Source: Sulfitobacter sp. EhC04
GTDB lineage: Bacteria; Pseudomonadota; Alphaproteobacteria; Rhodobacterales; Rhodobacteraceae
Direction: 5' to 3'
Assembly (NCBI RefSeq): GCF_001650875.1
Contig: NZ_LXYI01000003.1
Coordinates: 1 to 64,000 of the forward strand
DNA: 64,000 nt
The position numbers were made by a program, and so were the translations under genes. This document shows, in pieces, positions 1-7,954 of this stretch (position 1 is its first letter; every line of letters begins with the position of its first letter). The notes beneath the pieces are model-generated. The model saw nothing but the letters and a program-made list of their open reading frames with translations. It did no database searches and was not told the DNA's origin.

Positions 1-65
1 CTAAACGAGCACTTGGGGCGGCACTAAAGCGTGACAGGTCCACTCGGAACCACCACGATGCTTGA
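1..65 (+). CDS. Possible 3' tail of an upstream transposon gene (tnsA?)
   Basis: The reading frame beginning at base 3 stays open from the window edge to a TGA at 63-65, which overlaps the in-frame ATG at 58 of the transposase gene by 8 nt. Such overlaps are common between tnsA and tnsB in Tn7-like elements. A competing frame ends with TAA at 25-27, just before the GTG at 31. Only about 20 residues are visible and they match nothing I recognise, so tnsA is an inference from gene order alone. Confidence 0.2.
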   Translation, partial: KRALGAALKRDRSTRNHHDA

Positions 66-2250
66 TTTCGTAAAGAGCGCGTTCGCGCCCCGCTATACCT
101 TCGAGAATTCTGACGCGATCTTCATCCGAGGACGCCAATATCGTTACATCTCGACCCATGGAGATGCCCACTACTTCGTGCCTGCAGACGGCCAAGGCCC
201 ACGAGAAAAATACGACAATGCAACCATCGCGGAGATGCTTGATACTGGGCATTTTGACCACCGTCCGGATCGCGAGTTCCGCTACCTGACGGAATTGTCG
301 CCCGACATGTTGAGCCTCTTGAGCGACGCGGAAAAGCTGCGCGCTTCCGAACGCGAAGCGATCGTGCTGGCGTCCCTCGAGAAATATCAGACGGGTGAGA
401 TCAAGCGCACCGATGAATCCATCCGGAAGAATTCGGACAGTATTCTCGGCGCCGTAACGAGAATGATAAACGCTTACGGCACCGAAGCGCACAATCTCAA
501 GATGCCAAGTCCGCGAACCTTGCGCCGGTGGATGACGGCCTACCAGAAAGACGGCTTGGCGGCTTTGTATGACAATGTCTCGCAAAGGGGGAACTACGGC
601 CGGAAGCTTACTGAAGAGCAGCGCTTCTTCTTGTATTCAAAGCTCCCCGGATACCTGAGCGAGTTGAAGAAGACGCCAGCCAACATTGTCAAAGATGTCC
701 GGAACGCGTTCGTCGCTGAGAACGCGAAGCGTGAGGCCGAAGGTCGTACCGACTTGATGAAATGCCCGTCGCGGGTCACGATCCTGGCTGCCATCCATCA
801 TCTCTCTCCGTTCCGGGTCAAGCTGGCCCGTGAGGGCGTGGATGCGGCAATGCGCGCCTTCTCCCCGGTGGGAGAGGGGATCGATGTTGAGCGGCCACTG
901 CAGCGCGTGGAGATGGATGAACAAAAAATTGACCTGAAGAGCCTGATGGATGACTCGGGTCTGCTGCAGATGATGACCGACGAGGACAAGGCGCGATTGG
1001 GGCTCGATGGGTCAATCAAGAGGTGGTGGATGACCGTTCTCCTCGACGTCCGCACGCGGTGTATTCTGGGAATGATCCTCTCTCGGACGCCGTCCGCGAA
1101 AAGTGGCCTGCGTGCGCTTGAGATGGGAATGCGCGACAAGGGCGTCTGGGCCAGTGCTGTCGGCGCACATGATTCATGGTCCGAACATGGCCTGATGGGG
1201 ACCCTCGTCACGGATTGCGGAAAGCAGTTCGTCGGACATGATTTCCGTCGGCGGGCCTACGATCTCGGCATTACCCTGATCCATTGTCCTGGCGCGCGAC
1301 CGTGGCTGAAGCCCTACATCGAACGCGTGTTCAGGACTATCTCGTCGCAACTGATGCCGCGGCTGTCCGGCTGCACGTTTGGGAGCATTCTGCGCAAGGG
1401 AGACAGCAATCCCGAGGAAAAGGCGGCGCTGACTGTCGACGACGTCTGTGCAGCTCTGGTCCGCTGGATTGTCGATGTCTATCACAATGAACCTCACGAG
1501 GGCCTGCACATGGAAACGCCTCGCGACTGCTGGAACCGCCTCACTCTGCAATACGGAGTGACGCCACCGCCATCGTTGCGTCGCCGCCGCCTGGTTTTCG
1601 GAGAGGAGCTGTCTCGGACGCTCCAAAAAGACGGTCTCACTGTCGCGGGCGTGCGCTATCATTCCAAGGCGCTCGCGACGCACATGTTGCACAGCCCTGA
1701 CCGGGAAATGAAAGTCCGGTATTATACCGAGGACATCGGGGCAATTTGGGTCAAGATCGGGACCCAGTGGACGGAAGTTCCTGCCATCCATCGCTGTTTT
1801 CACGGGGTCTCCTATCTGAAGTGGCGGATGGCATATCGTGAATTGCGTGCCACACATGCACAGGCTGCCGAGCTCAAGAGCCGTGTTGTGCAGCAGGCGA
1901 TCGACTATATCGAAAGGTTGAATGCCGATGCGATGGCCAAGATCGGTCTTGTCCTCGATACGATCGACGCCGAGACGATCGACCGCCATGAGCGTGAGGC
2001 ATTCATCGGTTTCCGTATCGATGATGGATGCGATGACCAAGAGCAGGAGCCTGACTTGGGCGAGTTCGGCATCAGGTTGCCGACCGCAAGTGATGCAGGG
2101 AACAAGGAAGCAGAACAGGTGGCTGACTGGGCCATTGAAGAAATTTCTTCCGTCCGTCCTGAGCCGATACAATTTTCTGATCGTCAGCCCGCCGGCGACG
2201 ATGACGACGGCGAGGAGGACGACTTCATCCTTCCTCTAAGGGACAAATAA
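31..2250 (+). CDS. tnsB: Tn7-like transposase TnsB (DD35E integrase fold)
   Basis: This is the strand-transfer transposase of a Tn7/Tn5053-type element, 739 aa, closer in length to TnsB than to the shorter TniA. A helix-turn-helix region lies near residues 155-185 (around PRTLRRWMTAYQKDGL). The retroviral-integrase core spans about 285-440. The catalytic triad is visible as D296 (VEMDE), D395 (VTDCGKQF) and E431 (KPYIERVF), with exactly 35 residues between the last two. A Mu-type C-terminal domain (GLTVAGVRYHSKAL) follows, and the protein ends in a very acidic tail (DDDDGEEDDF); in this family the C-terminus contacts the ATPase. The start is uncertain: GTG at 31 or ATG at 58. tniB begins 3 nt after the stop. 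GC and codon use are lower and less biased than in the rest of the window, which suggests horizontal transfer. Confidence 0.9.
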   Translation: MTGPLGTTTMLDFVKSAFAPRYTFENSDAIFIRGRQYRYISTHGDAHYFVPADGQGPREKYDNATIAEMLDTGHFDHRPDREFRYLTELSPDMLSLLSDAEKLRASEREAIVLASLEKYQTGEIKRTDESIRKNSDSILGAVTRMINAYGTEAHNLKMPSPRTLRRWMTAYQKDGLAALYDNVSQRGNYGRKLTEEQRFFLYSKLPGYLSELKKTPANIVKDVRNAFVAENAKREAEGRTDLMKCPSRVTILAAIHHLSPFRVKLAREGVDAAMRAFSPVGEGIDVERPLQRVEMDEQKIDLKSLMDDSGLLQMMTDEDKARLGLDGSIKRWWMTVLLDVRTRCILGMILSRTPSAKSGLRALEMGMRDKGVWASAVGAHDSWSEHGLMGTLVTDCGKQFVGHDFRRRAYDLGITLIHCPGARPWLKPYIERVFRTISSQLMPRLSGCTFGSILRKGDSNPEEKAALTVDDVCAALVRWIVDVYHNEPHEGLHMETPRDCWNRLTLQYGVTPPPSLRRRRLVFGEELSRTLQKDGLTVAGVRYHSKALATHMLHSPDREMKVRYYTEDIGAIWVKIGTQWTEVPAIHRCFHGVSYLKWRMAYRELRATHAQAAELKSRVVQQAIDYIERLNADAMAKIGLVLDTIDAETIDRHEREAFIGFRIDDGCDDQEQEPDLGEFGIRLPTASDAGNKEAEQVADWAIEEISSVRPEPIQFSDRQPAGDDDDGEEDDFILPLRDK

Positions 2251-2253
2251 AGC

Positions 2254-3225
2254 ATGACACAGATGTCTATCGAAACCCGCTTGGCCGCTGTGGATCGCGC
2301 GGCGGACAAGTATTTTCCAACCGAACGGGACGACCAGTTCCTTCTGCGTCTCAACCGCCTCCTCGCGCGTGACCGTGACGGAAACCCTATTGCGTCACCG
2401 CGCAAGGATCGCGGCACAGGTGAGGCGCAAGGGCTGTTCGTAATAGAAGCCGCGGGTGGAGGCAACACCTCACTGGTCAAGAATGGTCTAAAGGAACATC
2501 CGCTTCTTCAGTCTAATGGCGAGGGCCACATGCCGTGGATCATGTTGGATGCGGCTCCAAGCCCGGCAACGACAAAGGCGCTCGGTCTCGATATCCTCTA
2601 TAAGACTGGGTACCGAGATGTCTCCAATCGCGAAACTGAGCAGGGAATCTGGAAGCTGTTAAAGCACCGTCTGGTGCTCCTGAACACGGTATTCGTATGC
2701 ATTGATGAGGGGCATGACCTCCTCGGGGCTGCGAGCCCTTTCGAGATCCGCAACATGCAGAAGCGCTTGAAGAATCTCATGCAGGGAGAGGGCGCCGTCA
2801 GCGTAATTCTCATTGGAATCGGCGAACTGCAGCATCTGGCCGCCTACGACGACCAAATCAATCGCCGATACCAGAAGCTGGCTTTCGACGATATTTCACC
2901 GGTTCGCGACGCACGCCTCTTGAAAGGGATCCTTCATACAATGTGTGCGGAAGTCGCGATTGACGCTCCGAAGGAGCCGGACCTTATCGAACGCTTGGTG
3001 CATGCGAGCCGTCGGCGGTTCGGGTGGTTCATCAAGAATACCCTCAGAGCTCTGGAAATCGCAGCTCTGGCGGGCGCGTCCCGCCTCGAGAAGGTTCATT
3101 TCGCAGAGGACTGGGCTATCCAGGAAGATGCAGAAGTCGGCAAGAACGTTTTTCTGTCGCGCGAGTGGTCGAAAATCGACCTTTCCGAGAAGCCCCTTCC
3201 CCCACGCAGCAAAAAGGGGTGTTGA
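2254..3225 (+). CDS. tniB: TniB/TnsC-family AAA+ transposition ATPase with altered Walker A
   Basis: 323 aa, in the position of the AAA+ regulator that links target selection (TniQ) to the transposase. Walker B is clear: VFVCIDEGHDLL, with D151 and E152. Sensor-type and lid regions follow (VILIGIGELQHL, then NRRYQKLAFDDI). The Walker A segment reads EAAGGGNTSLV near residues 65-75, and the lysine expected before T/S is asparagine 71 (codon AAC). The codons were checked against the DNA and the frame is open on both sides, so this is not a frameshift. In the family the lysine is needed for ATP binding, so the protein may be ATPase-impaired or may bind nucleotide without hydrolysis. It lies 3 nt after tnsB and 2 nt before tniQ, apparently one transcript. 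Confidence 0.87.
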   Translation: MTQMSIETRLAAVDRAADKYFPTERDDQFLLRLNRLLARDRDGNPIASPRKDRGTGEAQGLFVIEAAGGGNTSLVKNGLKEHPLLQSNGEGHMPWIMLDAAPSPATTKALGLDILYKTGYRDVSNRETEQGIWKLLKHRLVLLNTVFVCIDEGHDLLGAASPFEIRNMQKRLKNLMQGEGAVSVILIGIGELQHLAAYDDQINRRYQKLAFDDISPVRDARLLKGILHTMCAEVAIDAPKEPDLIERLVHASRRRFGWFIKNTLRALEIAALAGASRLEKVHFAEDWAIQEDAEVGKNVFLSREWSKIDLSEKPLPPRSKKGC

Positions 3226-3227
3226 TC

Positions 3228-5051
3228 ATGCTGTTGCCCTTTCTACCGTTCGACCCCATCGAAACGCCCTTGTCGTATGCCGCGCGTCTTGCGCCACACC
3301 ACGCCGCCAAACCTTTGCTTCCTTTTCTCAGGGATATGGAAATCGGCCCTGAGGCGCTCGCGTCTTCCAAACCCGAGGCTCTTGCAAGGCTGGCGGAAGT
3401 TTCGGGTGCGCCATTGGACGATCTGCGCCGGAATGCTGCAGTCCGGCAAGGCAAACGGACATATGATCTCCGTGGTGAGCTGGTCACTGCCGAGTTCCTG
3501 TCGAACCCGTACACCGTATTCTGCCCCGCCTGCCTGGCAGAGGATGACTTAGCGGGACGGCGTCATGGACGTTGGTACTGGGCCCTTTCGGTTGTGCGGA
3601 CATGCCCGCACCACGAGATCGCTCTGGTTCGCCAGGCGCAGGCCGCATGGGACGACAAGCTTCACGAGCTCGACCGCCGGGTGCCTGAGCGCGGGGGAGA
3701 ACTTCAAGCCATGAGCGAGAGGGCAGTGCAGCGCTCTGTCTCGCCCTTGCAAAACTACGTGCAGCGTCGCCTCGAAGGAATTGCCGGCCCAGATTGGCTG
3801 GATGAGCAGTCCCTTGATCAGGCGACTCGCGCAACAGAGCTCTTGGGCGTGCTGGTAGCCTACGGGCCGGCCCAGAAGCTCCCGAAACTCACATCTGATG
3901 ATTGGGACCATGCCGGTCGCGTAGGCTTCGAATTCACGTCGCGCGGCGAAGACGGAATCCGAGAGGCGCTCGAGACGCAGTTCGCGAAATTCGATGAGGC
4001 CCCTGGAACCCCCGGGCCACGCAAGATCTTCGGGTGCTTCTATAACGCTCTCGCGCACTCGAAATCCCTCAAGGAGCCTGGTGACATCGCGCGCATTCTT
4101 CGCGAGGTCGTTACCGAAAATATTGCTTTACCAGCTGGGACCAAGGTGCTGGGTGTCGAGCTCACTGAGCGCCGCCTTCACACGGTAGCCTCCTTGGCCA
4201 AGGAACAGGGTCTTGATAGTCGGACCTTGAGCAATGTGTTGGTTGCTGCAGGGGTGATACCGGAACGGGCGCCGGCGCATTTCGCCATCCCGGCAGATCT
4301 GGGCCGTGAGATCGCGGGCCGCATGAAGCGCACTGTGAACGTGGTCTCGCTGTGGAAAGACATGGATTTTACACGTCCACTGGTCGATCAGCTTTTTGCT
4401 GATCGGCTTCTCGCTCCCATCTACTACGGGAGGCCGGGTACAAAGGGCAGGACCCAGAAAGCGGTGGATTGCGAGGAGATTGCCATGCTGGTTGGCAAGC
4501 TGCTCGCGAAGGCGGTGGATCTGGGCGCCGAAACGGACGAGCTGGTGGCGGTCTCGAAAGCCGCGGAAAAGGCCAAAGTGCCGGCCGTTACGGTGGTGCA
4601 CATGATACTTGGCGGCTTCCTCGCTCGCGTCTTTCGCCTGGCTGGTCAGGACGGGATAGGCGCGCTTCGCGTCGACCCCGCGGAGGTCAAGCGGAACGCG
4701 GCTGTCTGCAGCTTGGGCCTTTCACCGATGTCGGCCTTCGGGGCGCTGAAAATCCCGAGAGATGTCGGTTGGCACTTGGTCGATCGGCATCCGCAGGAAG
4801 TGAGCCTGACAATCGAGTGGATCGCCGGACCCGACGAAAACCACAGGATTCCCCGGTTCGATCCAAAGGTAATCGCCGATTTCAAGGCCCTGTTTACCCA
4901 TCCGAGCCGGATCGCCGAGCGCTATGATCGTCAGGTTGGGGAGGTGATCGGCCGCCTGAAACGGAAGGGCATTCGTCCTATCTTGGCAAAGGCCGATGTG
5001 GGACTGAATTTCTATCGGTCAAGCGATCTGGATCCGGATCTTTTCACCTAA
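3228..5051 (+). CDS. tniQ: TniQ family target-selection protein
   Basis: 607 aa. The ATG at 3228 lies 2 nt after the tniB stop and the protein then begins MLLPFLPFDPIETPLSYAAR, the typical TniQ N-terminus (a short hydrophobic start, then E-T-P-L-S). The frame is open further upstream, but that would overlap tniB by about 200 nt, so the internal ATG is preferred. A TniQ zinc motif is present: C99-x2-C102 (FCPACLAED) and C126-x2-H129 (TCPHHEIAL). The long C-terminal half resembles the TnsD-like extension of larger TniQ proteins and may read a specific DNA attachment site. TniQ/TnsD proteins recruit TnsC to target DNA. It is the last gene of the tnsB-tniB-tniQ unit and is followed by a strong terminator. 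Confidence 0.85.
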   Translation: MLLPFLPFDPIETPLSYAARLAPHHAAKPLLPFLRDMEIGPEALASSKPEALARLAEVSGAPLDDLRRNAAVRQGKRTYDLRGELVTAEFLSNPYTVFCPACLAEDDLAGRRHGRWYWALSVVRTCPHHEIALVRQAQAAWDDKLHELDRRVPERGGELQAMSERAVQRSVSPLQNYVQRRLEGIAGPDWLDEQSLDQATRATELLGVLVAYGPAQKLPKLTSDDWDHAGRVGFEFTSRGEDGIREALETQFAKFDEAPGTPGPRKIFGCFYNALAHSKSLKEPGDIARILREVVTENIALPAGTKVLGVELTERRLHTVASLAKEQGLDSRTLSNVLVAAGVIPERAPAHFAIPADLGREIAGRMKRTVNVVSLWKDMDFTRPLVDQLFADRLLAPIYYGRPGTKGRTQKAVDCEEIAMLVGKLLAKAVDLGAETDELVAVSKAAEKAKVPAVTVVHMILGGFLARVFRLAGQDGIGALRVDPAEVKRNAAVCSLGLSPMSAFGALKIPRDVGWHLVDRHPQEVSLTIEWIAGPDENHRIPRFDPKVIADFKALFTHPSRIAERYDRQVGEVIGRLKRKGIRPILAKADVGLNFYRSSDLDPDLFT

Positions 5052-5095
5052 AATAATGGGGGTTCCCGGCCCCTTGATTATGTGAGATCGTCGAA

Positions 5096-5119
5096 GCCGC
5101 CCGAAAGGGCGGCTTTTTT
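5096..5119 (+). terminator. Intrinsic terminator after tniQ
   Basis: A perfect 7-bp stem (GCCGCCC / GGGCGGC, loop GAAA) is followed at once by six T residues, 45 nt after the tniQ stop. It should end the transposition-gene transcript. Confidence 0.9.
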
Positions 5120-5168
5120 CATGTCTTCATTGCGGAAGCCGTGAAGAACAGGGCAGTGTCCACGTTAC

Positions 5169-5274
5169 GCTTACAAAAAGTGGTCAGCATATGCTTCCAT
5201 AGTGGCCAAATTTCTTTTGCCTCCCGATAAATTATCAAATGAAATCAATGGGTGTGGGCTTCATAATGGTCAAT
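5169..5274 (+). repeat. Three related short direct repeats, candidate transposase-binding sites
   Basis: Three copies share the pattern GCTT, a short A/T-rich spacer, then an (A/G)TGG(T/C)CA core: 5169-5187 (GCTTACAAAAAGTGGTCAG), 5193-5211 (GCTTCCATAGTGGCCAAAT) and 5258-5274 (GCTTCATAATGGTCAAT). A fourth, weaker match runs into the inverted repeat at 5343. Tn7-like ends carry several TnsB-binding repeats just outside the transposition genes, so this placement fits. The assignment is inference; the outer element terminus was not fixed. Confidence 0.45.
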
Positions 5275-5342
5275 AAGTCCTTACCGTTACATATATGCTC
5301 AGTTTGACAGATTTTTTCGTAGACCAGGAGCATCTGCGCAAG

Positions 5343-5502
5343 AATAGTGGTTCTATTTCAAGCAGATGTGACGCAGGCTGCGGGAAAATCCGCCAAACCC
5401 GAAGGGCGGCGATTTCACTTCATTTCAACGTCTTGGGTCGTTTGCAAATAGAACCACTATTGGCAGCACGCCCCAAACCCTTGAAATTTCGTGAAATCGC
5501 CG
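5343..5502. repeat. Two interleaved inverted repeats beyond the tniQ terminator
   Basis: Arm A (5343-5358, AATAGTGGTTCTATTT) has an exact reverse complement at 5446-5461. Arm B (5407-5428, starting CGGCGATTTCAC) has a near-exact reverse complement at 5481-5502 (3 mismatches over 22 bases). The order A-B-A'-B' means both pairs cannot form simple nested hairpins together. Possible roles are the transposon terminus and its binding sites, or recombination or attachment sequences. An open frame across this stretch (5295-5573) is not considered a gene. Confidence 0.6.
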
Positions 5503-5775
5503 CTGAGCATGTAAGATTAATGGGTCCAGAGCCTAGGGTAGGGCCAGAACAGGTGTGTGCAAAAGCCGCCTGACAGGATCGGTTTAGGGGGGCGGCTTAT
5601 CGTCCGCCTCCCGGCAACCAACGTCTGTTGGACGGCCCCCCTGCAAGCCGACAATTGTAAATGAGCAGCGCAACACCACGTCGACGGAAATCACCCGATC
5701 AGAGGCAACCTGCGTGATCGAAAGGGCAGACCTCAGCGGTGCCTTCACCCGGCCCGTGTCGCCCCGGAGCCTGCC
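5503..5775. other. Non-coding junction between the transposon region and the tricarboxylate cluster
   Basis: No supported gene. A GC-rich imperfect hairpin (GGGGGCGG ... CCGCCTCC) lies near 5587-5607. Base composition rises here to the level of the rest of the window, which would be consistent with the transposon boundary lying at or just before this stretch. No clean terminal repeat or target-site duplication could be identified because the other end is outside the window. Confidence 0.5.
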
Positions 5776-7245
5776 TCAAGACCGCGCCGCACCATATCCG
5801 GCGCGACGGCCGAACACCGCACCTGACGTCAGGCCCGAACCGCCGGGATAGCCTGCAAAGAAGACACCGCCGACAAGCTCGCCACAGGCGTAGAGGCCGG
5901 CAATAGGTGTACCTTCTGCGGTCATCACATTGCCGTCTTCGTTCACCTTCAACCCACCGTAGGTAAAGGTGATCCCGCCCGTCACCGGAAAGGCGCGGAA
6001 GGGCGGTGTGTCGATCTTCTGCGCCCAATGGGATTTGGGCAGGGCGAGGGACGGGGTGCCCTTGCCATCGAGCTTTGTGGGGTCGAATGGCACGGTTTCA
6101 TCCACCGCCGCATTGTAGCGACGCAGGGTCTCAAGCGCGCCTGAGGCGTCAACGCCGGTCATCTGTGCGGCCAGACCCTCCAACGTCTCGGCTTCAATGA
6201 AATGCGCGTCGTGGAACCGGTATTCGGCATAAAGCAGATCGAACACCTTGCTGTCGAACACCTGCCAGGCGAATTGACCCGGTTGGTCGAGGATCGCAGC
6301 GCCATATTGCGCATAGGTATAATTGCGGAAATTCGCGCCTTCATCGACGAAACGATCACCCTCGGCGTTCACCATGACACCGAGGAAATAACAGATCTTC
6401 CTGTAGTTCTTGCGCTCATTCGGGGGCAGGTCGAGGTTGCCGAAATCGGCCATATGCAGGTCCATCGGAGTCGCGTGCCCACTGCTGTAAAGACCATAGG
6501 CGGCGGCACCCGCCTGCATCGCCAGGGTCAACCCGTCGCCGGTATTATGCGGCGTGCCGCGCACCTTGGCCGCTTTCCAGTTCGGCCCCATGTGGCGCAC
6601 CCGCAGGTCCTCGCTGGCTTCGAACCCGCCCGAGGCGAGGATGACCGCATCGGCGCGCATCTCCTCCCCGCCGACCTTTACCCCGACGATACGGTCGCCG
6701 TCCCGGACCAGACCCGTCACGGCACTGTCAAAACGGACCGCGCCACCCAGACGCCGCACCGCCGCAAGTTCCATGTCAAACAGGCCGACGCCTTCATTCC
6801 GGGCCGCCAGCGTCAGACCGCCCCAGAATACATGCCGACCGTCCTTTTCAAAGCTCTGGCGGCTGTAGATCGGTTCAAAGGTGACATCATGCGTCGCAAG
6901 CCACTTCATCGTCTCGCCCGATGCCCCGACCAACGTCTGCTGTTCGGGGGACAGCGGGCGGCCATCGTTGAAGCCCAGCAGGTCCTCGCTGAATGTCTCG
7001 ACCGTGTAGCTGCCGAAATCGGTGGCGGGCAAACGCGGATCCTCGGCGTCGCGCAGAAGCGGCATCAGATCGTCCTTGCCGTCATAGGCAAAGCGCATGG
7101 CACCGGCCGTATATTTGGTGTTGCCCCCTGCCAGCGCCTCGTCCGCCTTTTCCAGCATGAGAACCTGCGCGCCTTTTTCCAGGGCGGCAATGGCCGCGCA
7201 TAGTGCTGCGTTTCCTGTTCCGACGACGATAACTGATTTCGGCAT
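5776..7245 (-). CDS. tcuA: FAD-dependent tricarballylate dehydrogenase-like flavoprotein
   Basis: 489 aa member of the fumarate-reductase/succinate-dehydrogenase flavoprotein superfamily. The N-terminal dinucleotide-binding motif is VIVVGTGNAALCAAIAALEKG with an acidic strand end (LMLEKAD). The GNAALCAA form and the C-terminal FAD loop (GLYACGELVGGVFFAGYPGGSGLTSG, 448-473 approx.) are typical of TcuA. TcuA oxidises tricarballylate to cis-aconitate. A good ribosome-binding sequence (GAGGTGAG) precedes the ATG. The gene is transcribed away from the GntR regulator and shares a 22-bp operator palindrome with it. Nearby tct transporter genes and prpF support a tricarboxylate role. An alternative is another superfamily oxidase or dehydrogenase acting on a related acid; no tcuB electron-transfer partner is visible. 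Confidence 0.8.
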   Translation of the reverse strand: MPKSVIVVGTGNAALCAAIAALEKGAQVLMLEKADEALAGGNTKYTAGAMRFAYDGKDDLMPLLRDAEDPRLPATDFGSYTVETFSEDLLGFNDGRPLSPEQQTLVGASGETMKWLATHDVTFEPIYSRQSFEKDGRHVFWGGLTLAARNEGVGLFDMELAAVRRLGGAVRFDSAVTGLVRDGDRIVGVKVGGEEMRADAVILASGGFEASEDLRVRHMGPNWKAAKVRGTPHNTGDGLTLAMQAGAAAYGLYSSGHATPMDLHMADFGNLDLPPNERKNYRKICYFLGVMVNAEGDRFVDEGANFRNYTYAQYGAAILDQPGQFAWQVFDSKVFDLLYAEYRFHDAHFIEAETLEGLAAQMTGVDASGALETLRRYNAAVDETVPFDPTKLDGKGTPSLALPKSHWAQKIDTPPFRAFPVTGGITFTYGGLKVNEDGNVMTAEGTPIAGLYACGELVGGVFFAGYPGGSGLTSGAVFGRRAGYGAARS

Positions 7246-7268
7246 TGAATCTCACCTCGAATGGCTGC

Positions 7269-7290
7269 ATTGTATCCACGTGGATACAAT
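7269..7290. promoter_or_regulatory. 22-bp perfect palindrome, likely GntR operator
   Basis: The half-site ATTGTATCCAC is followed directly by its exact reverse complement GTGGATACAAT. It sits between the divergent starts of tcuA (7245) and the GntR gene (7319), in a gap of only about 70 nt, so a bound repressor would cover both promoters. A TTGTAT...ATACAA core is typical of FCD-type GntR operators. Confidence 0.8.
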
Positions 7291-7318
7291 ATCGGGCGAT
7301 AACGTGCAGCAAGTAGAA

Positions 7319-7954
7319 ATGCAAGGCCTGTCCCAGGGCGAGGCGGCCTACCAACAGCTTCACGCTGCGATCCGGGCAGGCACCTATCAACCCGGCGACC
7401 GGCTGCGCGAGGTCGAAGTTGCCGAACGTCTGGCGCTGTCGCGCACGCCCGTCAGGGAAGCGCTGCGCAAGCTTGAAAGCGACGGGATCGTCGAACACCG
7501 GGCCAGGATCGGTGCTGTCATCCGCACCCTCTCGCATCCCGAGATTGTTGAGCTTTACGAGATGCGCGTGGTGCTGGAACGCACGGCGGCAGAGATGGCC
7601 GCCAAACACGCCAGCGCGGCAGAGATCGATACGCTGGTGGGTCTGAACGACCGGATATTCGCTGCGCGTGACGATGCGCGCACGGCCTCCGGGATCAATC
7701 AGGATTTCCACCGATGCATCTGCCTTGCGGCGCGAAACCGGTTCCTGCTGGCCTCGGCGCAGGCGCTGAACAATGCCCTGATGCTCCTGGGCCCCACAAC
7801 GCTGGAGGACGAAGCGCGGATCAAGACGGTCTGCCAGCAGCACAACGAGATCATCGAGGCGATCAGAAGCGGCGATGCCAGCGCCGCCGGGGCCGCCGCC
7901 GCAGCCCACCTTGAAACCTCGCTACGGCACAGGCTGAAGGCACAAGGCGCATGA
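7319..7954 (+). CDS. GntR family regulator (FCD subfamily)
   Basis: 211 aa from ATG 7319; an in-frame GTG at 7304 is an alternative. The N-terminal winged helix contains the hallmark GDRLREVEVAERLALSRTPVREALRKLESDGIV (split: GDRLREVEVAERL, then SRTPVREALRKLESDG, about residues 25-57). A C-terminal FCD helical ligand domain follows (MRVVLERTAAEMAA, NQDFHRCI, QQHNEIIEAI, AAHLETS). FCD regulators usually sense the acid catabolised by their neighbours, so it probably controls tcuA and itself through the palindrome just upstream. It overlaps the next gene by 4 nt (ATGA), so the regulator and membrane protein are co-transcribed. Confidence 0.88.
   Translation: MQGLSQGEAAYQQLHAAIRAGTYQPGDRLREVEVAERLALSRTPVREALRKLESDGIVEHRARIGAVIRTLSHPEIVELYEMRVVLERTAAEMAAKHASAAEIDTLVGLNDRIFAARDDARTASGINQDFHRCICLAARNRFLLASAQALNNALMLLGPTTLEDEARIKTVCQQHNEIIEAIRSGDASAAGAAAAAHLETSLRHRLKAQGA

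Noticed and set aside
31..2250. Prophage Mu transposase A
   Set aside because: The integrase core is shared, but the neighbours are TniB and TniQ with no phage genes, so a Tn7-like element is the right context.
5295..5573. 92-codon open frame after tniQ
   Set aside because: It runs across the interleaved inverted repeats, has no recognisable domain or good ribosome site, and its composition is that of the non-coding repeat region.
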